Assembly: GCA_024305745.1 (NCBI GenBank)
Contig: JAHRBS010000003.1
Coordinates: forward strand, 2,976,001-3,040,000
Direction: 5' to 3'
From: Polyporus tsugae
Taxonomy: Eukaryota > Basidiomycota > Agaricomycetes > Polyporales > Polyporaceae
DNA: 64,000 nt
Shown here piece after piece: positions 59,489 through 64,000 of the stretch. Made by a program: the position numbers and the translations under genes. Position 1 is the first letter of the stretch; every line of letters starts with the position of its first letter. A model generated the notes under the pieces. It had not been told where the DNA came from, ran no database searches, and saw nothing but the letters and a program-made list of their open reading frames with translations.

Positions 59489-60734
59489 ACAGAGGTACAA
59501 AGTAGTGACCCTTTGGGTTATCCTTAGGTTTGGCATAGGTCGAGGGCTAATTTCTGCGCGCACGCACAGGCCCTGCATCTGCGCAGGATTATACAGTGTG
59601 CAAAACACGTCAATGACAGCGCAGAGGCAGTGTCTGTGCGTTTGCGGACATACTGAACGAGGTTGAGGACAACACAAAAGGATGTTTAATTTCGATGTGG
59701 TACGGCTGGTGTGGGGAGGCAAAATGCGCATAGGCACTTGACGTGCATGTGCGCTGCTGCTGAAACTGGAGGACACCTTTGTATGAACCCAGGAGGTGGG
59801 TGTATCCATCTACAGATTGGCGTGAATGCACAGGGGTGTGCCTTTGCGCCAGAATATGGTATAAGTATTGTATAGGATAAAGATGTATATTGTATATGAA
59901 AGGACAGGATGTATTGTCATGTGGAATGAACACCTGAAGAATGCATATACTGCATAGTGAATTCAACATAGGTCATATATTATACATGTATGCAATCCAT
60001 ACAATGTTATTATAAACTATGTGACACAGATGATATGTATGTGATAGCAGATATCCTCATGTTGACACAAATAAAAGGTGATGGTTGAGTACTCTACCGA
60101 TGGATAACAACACTGAATAAAAAAGGACTGTATGACAGATTGCGACATACAATAAGCAGGAGTGGAACATATGACCAGACGTTAATTGCAAACCGCTCGA
60201 AGTACCACAACGATGTAGTTGGTGAAAACTGCAAGTGGCAGTCGGAAAGAATGGTGAATACATAGAGGAGTATGCTCTATGTTTTGTAGAGGAAAGAACT
60301 ATGTATGGAAGAGATCTCAGTGCTGACTTTTGTGGCATAGAAAGGTGTAGGATGTGGTGGTTCTCTGTCCTGAACAAGTTGTAAGTTGTAGGCTGTGGGC
60401 AGTGTGGGAGAGAGATTGAAGTGGAGGAAGGAGGTAAGGTAAGCAGAAGTAGTTCTAGAAGTGGAAGCAGAGCAGACATCGGTATGCAACATGTTGTTGC
60501 GTCCGGTCTAGTGATGCTGGAGGAAGGGTCGGATGATGTCGTGCTGGATAGTGTAAGGGAGCGTGTTATTGGACGTCGCTTGAGGGGCTCGATGGATCTA
60601 TCAGTTGGATAGCAGCTTCTGAGCTTCGGGGGTGGTTAAGCGAATGCGCCGGTGCCGTAATGCAGGCACGGTTCACACAAGGGCCCGAGGGATATTTAGA
60701 CTGTTGCGAAGCTGCGGGAAGCCTGTGACCGATC
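59489..60734. other. AT-rich spacer in the repeat island
   Basis: No gene recognised. 59860-60120 is markedly AT-rich. A single CTGCGCGCACGCACAGG...CTGCGCAGG hairpin-like patch lies near 59555. Confidence 0.5.
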
Positions 60735-61520
60735 ATGATGCGCCCCGACTCTACAGCCTCACGCGCCAGCACTGACAGCGACGAGACAGTGCGCCCGACT
60801 TTGCGAGGGTCACTAGCATCCACGTGGAGCGACAGCTCCTCTGAAGATGCTGAGAGGGCTGATGCGAAGTTAGCACGGGAACGGAGTGAGGATTGGAGGG
60901 GTGGTTGCACTTCTGTGGAATCTGTTGTGGATCCCTCGCTGCCGCACATCCATCTTACGAACGAGTACAGCATCATGTTCCCGATGTCTGAGCGGCACAT
61001 TGACTGGGAGATCGAGCACGGGGGGCACTTTGCGGAGCATCGTCTTCCAGGGCGAACATGCACGCTTGACAAGGTGAGATCTGGACGATGTTTGTTCAGC
61101 AGTGTGTCCCTCTGATTATTATACTGCGCGCATTGTTAGCTCCCTTCACGGCGACCAGCTCCTCGAGGTCCACTACCGCCGCTGCCACCTGTCCAGCAAC
61201 CCGCGCCACCATGGCGTATCCGCGAGGGACCATATCCTACTCGGCGCGCGACAGCAGTGCTCGACACGCGCCCAGCTCTCCTCGCTGTTCCGTCAGCAGC
61301 TTATGGCTCACGCCATGCTGCAGTCACATCGCACTGTCCCACCTGTGCTGAGCGGCACGCTTACCGCACCGTGCGCCCTCCTGCTGCCACTATTTCCATG
61401 TGTGTGCCATGTCGTCCTCCGCTGCCGCCGCCTCCGCCTCCGCCTCCTGCAACGCCTTGGTACTACCTTCCCAACGTCCCGACTGAGGGAGGGATGGATG
61501 ATACTGCGAACCTGTTGTGA
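60735..61520 (+). CDS. hypothetical Pro-rich protein with CxxC pairs
   Basis: Exons 60735-61073 and 61140-61520 (TGA) join in phase 0, giving 239 aa. The first half is Ser/Thr/Asp-rich (SRASTDSDETVRPTL), then more ordered (HIHLTNEYSIMFPMSERHID, WEIEHGGHFAEHRLPG). The second half is Pro-rich, with two CxxC motifs, CPTC and CVPC, about 28 residues apart (HCPTCAERHAYRTV and MCVPCRPP). These could form a small zinc site (inference). It ends with PATPWYYLPNVPTEGGMDD. Two adjacent ATGs (60735, 60738) can start it. No family recognised. Confidence 0.5.
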
Positions 61521-61820
61521 GCATGCATTGTGATCAATTTGCAGATGTCGGTTTCTTACTGGTTGACAGCTCTGCACCATCAAAGGTGTTGGCCTGTGTG
61601 GGCGCGGTGGAGAAGAAAATGGGAGACAATGTATGCTGTTTCCAGTAGGGAGAGATTGTTGTGACAAGGTGGTGGTACGGTTAATATATGGAATGGATAG
61701 TACCGCGTGAAGGCCCAATGAGTGCGTGTGCGGAGCTATACTTGCGCGCGGGCACGGGATGTGCGTTCGTGCGACTCAATATCTGTGCGTGGACGCGTGG
61801 ACATGTCCGCGAAGGCACAT

Positions 61821-62508
61821 TTAAAGGGTGCAAAGTTGGGGATTATGATTAGACTGTGGTTATGGCCACCGAATTCCTGAAAACCTGCAAGAACGCAGGG
61901 CATCTGCTATCACGGAGCATCCATAGAAATATATAACATACAATTGACTGCGGGGAAGCAGGCGGCCTGCGTTCCCGCAAGCGACCGGAAGTGTCGAGAC
62001 GGTGCGAGAAAGCAGGGCGACTGCAACCTCGCAGTATACACATGAGTTGAAATGGGCGACTGCGAGGATGCAGGAGAACTGCGTTCTCGCACGGATGGGT
62101 GAGATCGACTGCGAGAACGCAGGGCGACTGCAACCTCGCAGTGGTTGTATGAGTGCGTGAAACGGATGAGTGCGAGAATGCAGGTGAACTGCATTCTCGC
62201 AAAGAACGGACATATGGTGCGAGGTCGCAGGCGAACTGCGTTCTCGCAACAATCGCAGAGGCAGACACTGTGGATGATTGCGAGAACGCAGGACAACTGC
62301 TATCTCGCAGCATTCACGAACGTGGATAGTGGCATTGGTGCGAGGTAGCAGGTGTCCTGCGTTCTCGCAGGAGTTGGATGGGAAAGTGAGGTATATGATA
62401 TGTGCGAGAATGCAGTGAGACTGCATCCTCGCAACGTACGGGAACAGAACACAGCGGGCGACGTACGCGACAGAAAACGAGTGCGCCGAGGGTCTTTGGG
62501 GGCTATGA
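61821..62508. mobile_element. hairpin-array element, copy 2 (~690 bp)
   Basis: Same ends as copy 1 (TTAAAGGGTGCAAAGTTGGG at 61821; GTGCGCCGAGGGTCTTTGGG at the right). It holds about 10 hairpin units in the same order as the right-hand part of copy 1 (for example GCGAGGATGCAGGAGAACTG at about 62062). Copy 1 carries about five extra units, so unit number changes while the ends stay fixed. Confidence 0.75.
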
Positions 62509-62654
62509 CACGCGCTGCACGACGAATCAGGCAGGTGGAGTGGCTGGGGTCCAGGTGATCAGCGAAGGAAAATTTCGGGAGCGCAACGTTGCGCTCCTCC
62601 ATCACCATCTATTCTCGCACATCGACGGCCTTTACACACCGATACAACGTCGAC

Positions 62655-64000
62655 ATGTCTGGAGCAAGCAAGAGGCGAGGGAAAGGGAAGGATATGGAGC
62701 TACGGGAGGACAACGCGGAGACGACGGATGGGCAGGAACAGACGCAGGGCGACGACGGGGTACGTCGACGATGATGGAGGCGATGATGACAATTGGGATG
62801 AGCTAATGACGGCGGACATTGAACAGGACGAGTCGGCGGGACTGTCCGAACTGGACGCCCAAATGGAGGCGTTGAAGAAGACAATGGAAGCGAAGAGGAA
62901 AGCGAAAGCGCAGGTGGGTACCCAGAATCTGATGGTGCGACGCGTAACGTCTGATTGGATTTGTGAAAGCAGGGAGCCGGGGCGGCGGCGCAAGGGTCGG
63001 CCGGAGGTCCGTTGGCCGGGAAGACGGAGACGAAGGGTGCGGCTGCGAAGGTGGGTGTTGTGGCAGGGCTTGTGGACGGCGATGGGCTGATGAGGGGACG
63101 TGTTCAGTCGAACCGCGTGCCGACGACGGTAGCTGCGAAGGGGAGAAGGAGCGCGGTGAGTGGCTCACAGGGTTATGGCGAGGGGGATGCTGACGGTGGG
63201 GCGCGTTTCCAGAAGGGGAAGGCTCCGAAGGCGCCGAAGGTTACAGTGAAGGTGGAGGACCTGGATCTGGACAAGGTGAATCTCACGACTCCTGACCAGG
63301 TGGAGCTGGACGCCGCGATCATCGGGTTCGTGCGGGTGAGGATCGTGTTCCCCGACCCGACGGTGAAGCAGGAGTGGACGGTGGTGAACGAGCGGGCGAT
63401 CAACAAGGCGCACTTGGCGAGCATCAAGCAGAGCCTGAGGTTGCGGAAGGTGGACTGGGAGCACCCGATGATCGCGATGGTGAACGGGGCGCACATCAAC
63501 CCGGCGTGCGTCTCGCTGTCACCTGTGCCGATGAAGGACCTGAAGGAGATCTCGTGGACGTGTCCTGCGGCGGAGCGGCGGATCCACTTCCTGAGCGGGA
63601 ACCATCGTCAGGAGGCGATGCAAGAGCTGCACCAGGAGTTCGTCGAGAAGGAGTCTGGGTATCAGCGGCAACTGGAGTTGTACCAGGCGCAGCAGGCAGC
63701 GGGGGCGCAGGGGGAGCTGAACATGCAGGGGGAAATGGTGGACACGTTGGGGACGAGGCTTGAGGAGCAAATTGAGGACCTGACGAAGGCGGAGGAAGAG
63801 ATGGCGCTGTGGACGACGACGCTGTACGACTCAAGTGAGTGGTGAAGTGTGTGTGAGAGAGGAATGAAGTGTGTGCGCTGACGAGGGTGATACAGCGAAG
63901 CTGCAGCGGAAGCCTGCGCTTGTTGCGCAGCTTGCGTCGAACGAAGCGCGGCCTGCGAAGGCGGAGGACGTGCAGGAGCGGGCGCAGATTATGTTTTGGA
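62655..64000 (+). CDS. large protein with ParB-like 'GNHR' domain, 3' end outside window
   Basis: Model: 62655-62759, 62827-62913, 62973-63834, 63896-64000 and beyond. The first exon junctions are uncertain, because the frame through intron 1 (DDDNWDELMTADIEQDESAG) also looks protein-like. After a Lys/Ala/Gly-rich start comes VKVEDLDLDKVNLTTPDQVE. Then INKAHLASIKQSLRLRKVDW, HPMIAMVNGAHINPACVSLS and IHFLSGNHRQEAMQELHQEF follow in order. The order 'IN..H...I..S...', 'P(I/L)..', 'L.G.HR..A' is that of ParB/Srx-fold domains, where GxHR sits at the nucleotide-binding site (family knowledge; assignment is inference). A coiled region rich in Gln/Glu follows. It may be a lineage-specific Agaricomycete family. 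Confidence 0.6.

Noticed and set aside
58608..62440. CRISPR array
   Set aside because: Repeats and spacers look CRISPR-like, but units vary in sequence, stems covary, spacers differ in length, there is no cas gene, and all surrounding genes are fungal with spliceosomal introns.

Overview
The window is nuclear DNA of a filamentous basidiomycete, most likely an Agaricomycete. The evidence is GC-rich coding sequence, genes broken by many 45-100 nt GT-AG introns, and the gene content: several-exon MFS carriers, a BUD6 and an AXL2 homologue, a Ure2-like GST, lineage-typical NACHT proteins and F-box proteins. No rRNA, plasmid, phage or bacterial-type operon is visible. Exon joins were checked by hand for phase and for conserved residues. 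No database search was possible, so family names rest on recognised motifs.

Region 1 (1-2.4 kb): 3' part of a sugar/quinate-type MFS transporter, then an intron-containing tRNA-Asp.

Region 2 (3.6-15.3 kb): a cluster of three paralogous STAND/NLR-like NTPases, two in direct tandem (+) and one inverted (-). Seven-exon structure is shared; exons of 139, 99, 28 and 1610 nt are identical in length in the two tandem genes. Each has a helical N-terminal part that I infer to be a HeLo/MLKL-like four-helix region, then a NACHT P-loop NTPase, and stops without C-terminal sensor repeats. An FtsJ-like methyltransferase with altered catalytic positions sits inside the cluster. A decayed piece of a fourth copy lies 20 kb away (29.7-29.95 kb).

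Region 3 (16.3-29 kb): XPF/Rad1 repair endonuclease (10 exons), an F-box protein broken by a 4-bp tandem duplication, a monocarboxylate-type MFS transporter (7 exons), a GST (4 exons), and gene-poor DNA.

Region 4 (29-35.7 kb): a decaying neighbourhood with the NLR relic, a WD40 gene with one in-frame TGA and a coding 36-bp minisatellite, an F-box/LRR-like gene, and a second, clearly dead WD40 copy.

Region 5 (35.9-52.9 kb): conserved housekeeping-type genes. These are a Pro/Ser-rich unknown, dynein light chain, adjacent BUD6 and AXL2 (both cell-polarity factors), and a 14-exon siderophore-type transporter with 9-nt and 18-nt microexons.

Region 6 (53-62.6 kb): a repeat island rich in short perfect palindromes. 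It has a 218-bp tandem array, a 160-bp tandem array, three copies of a 'CTATCTCTATAAT + palindrome' module, and two copies of an element built from arrays of about 33-nt hairpins, with three small lineage-specific genes between them. The window ends in the 5' part of a gene with a ParB-like 'GNHR' domain.
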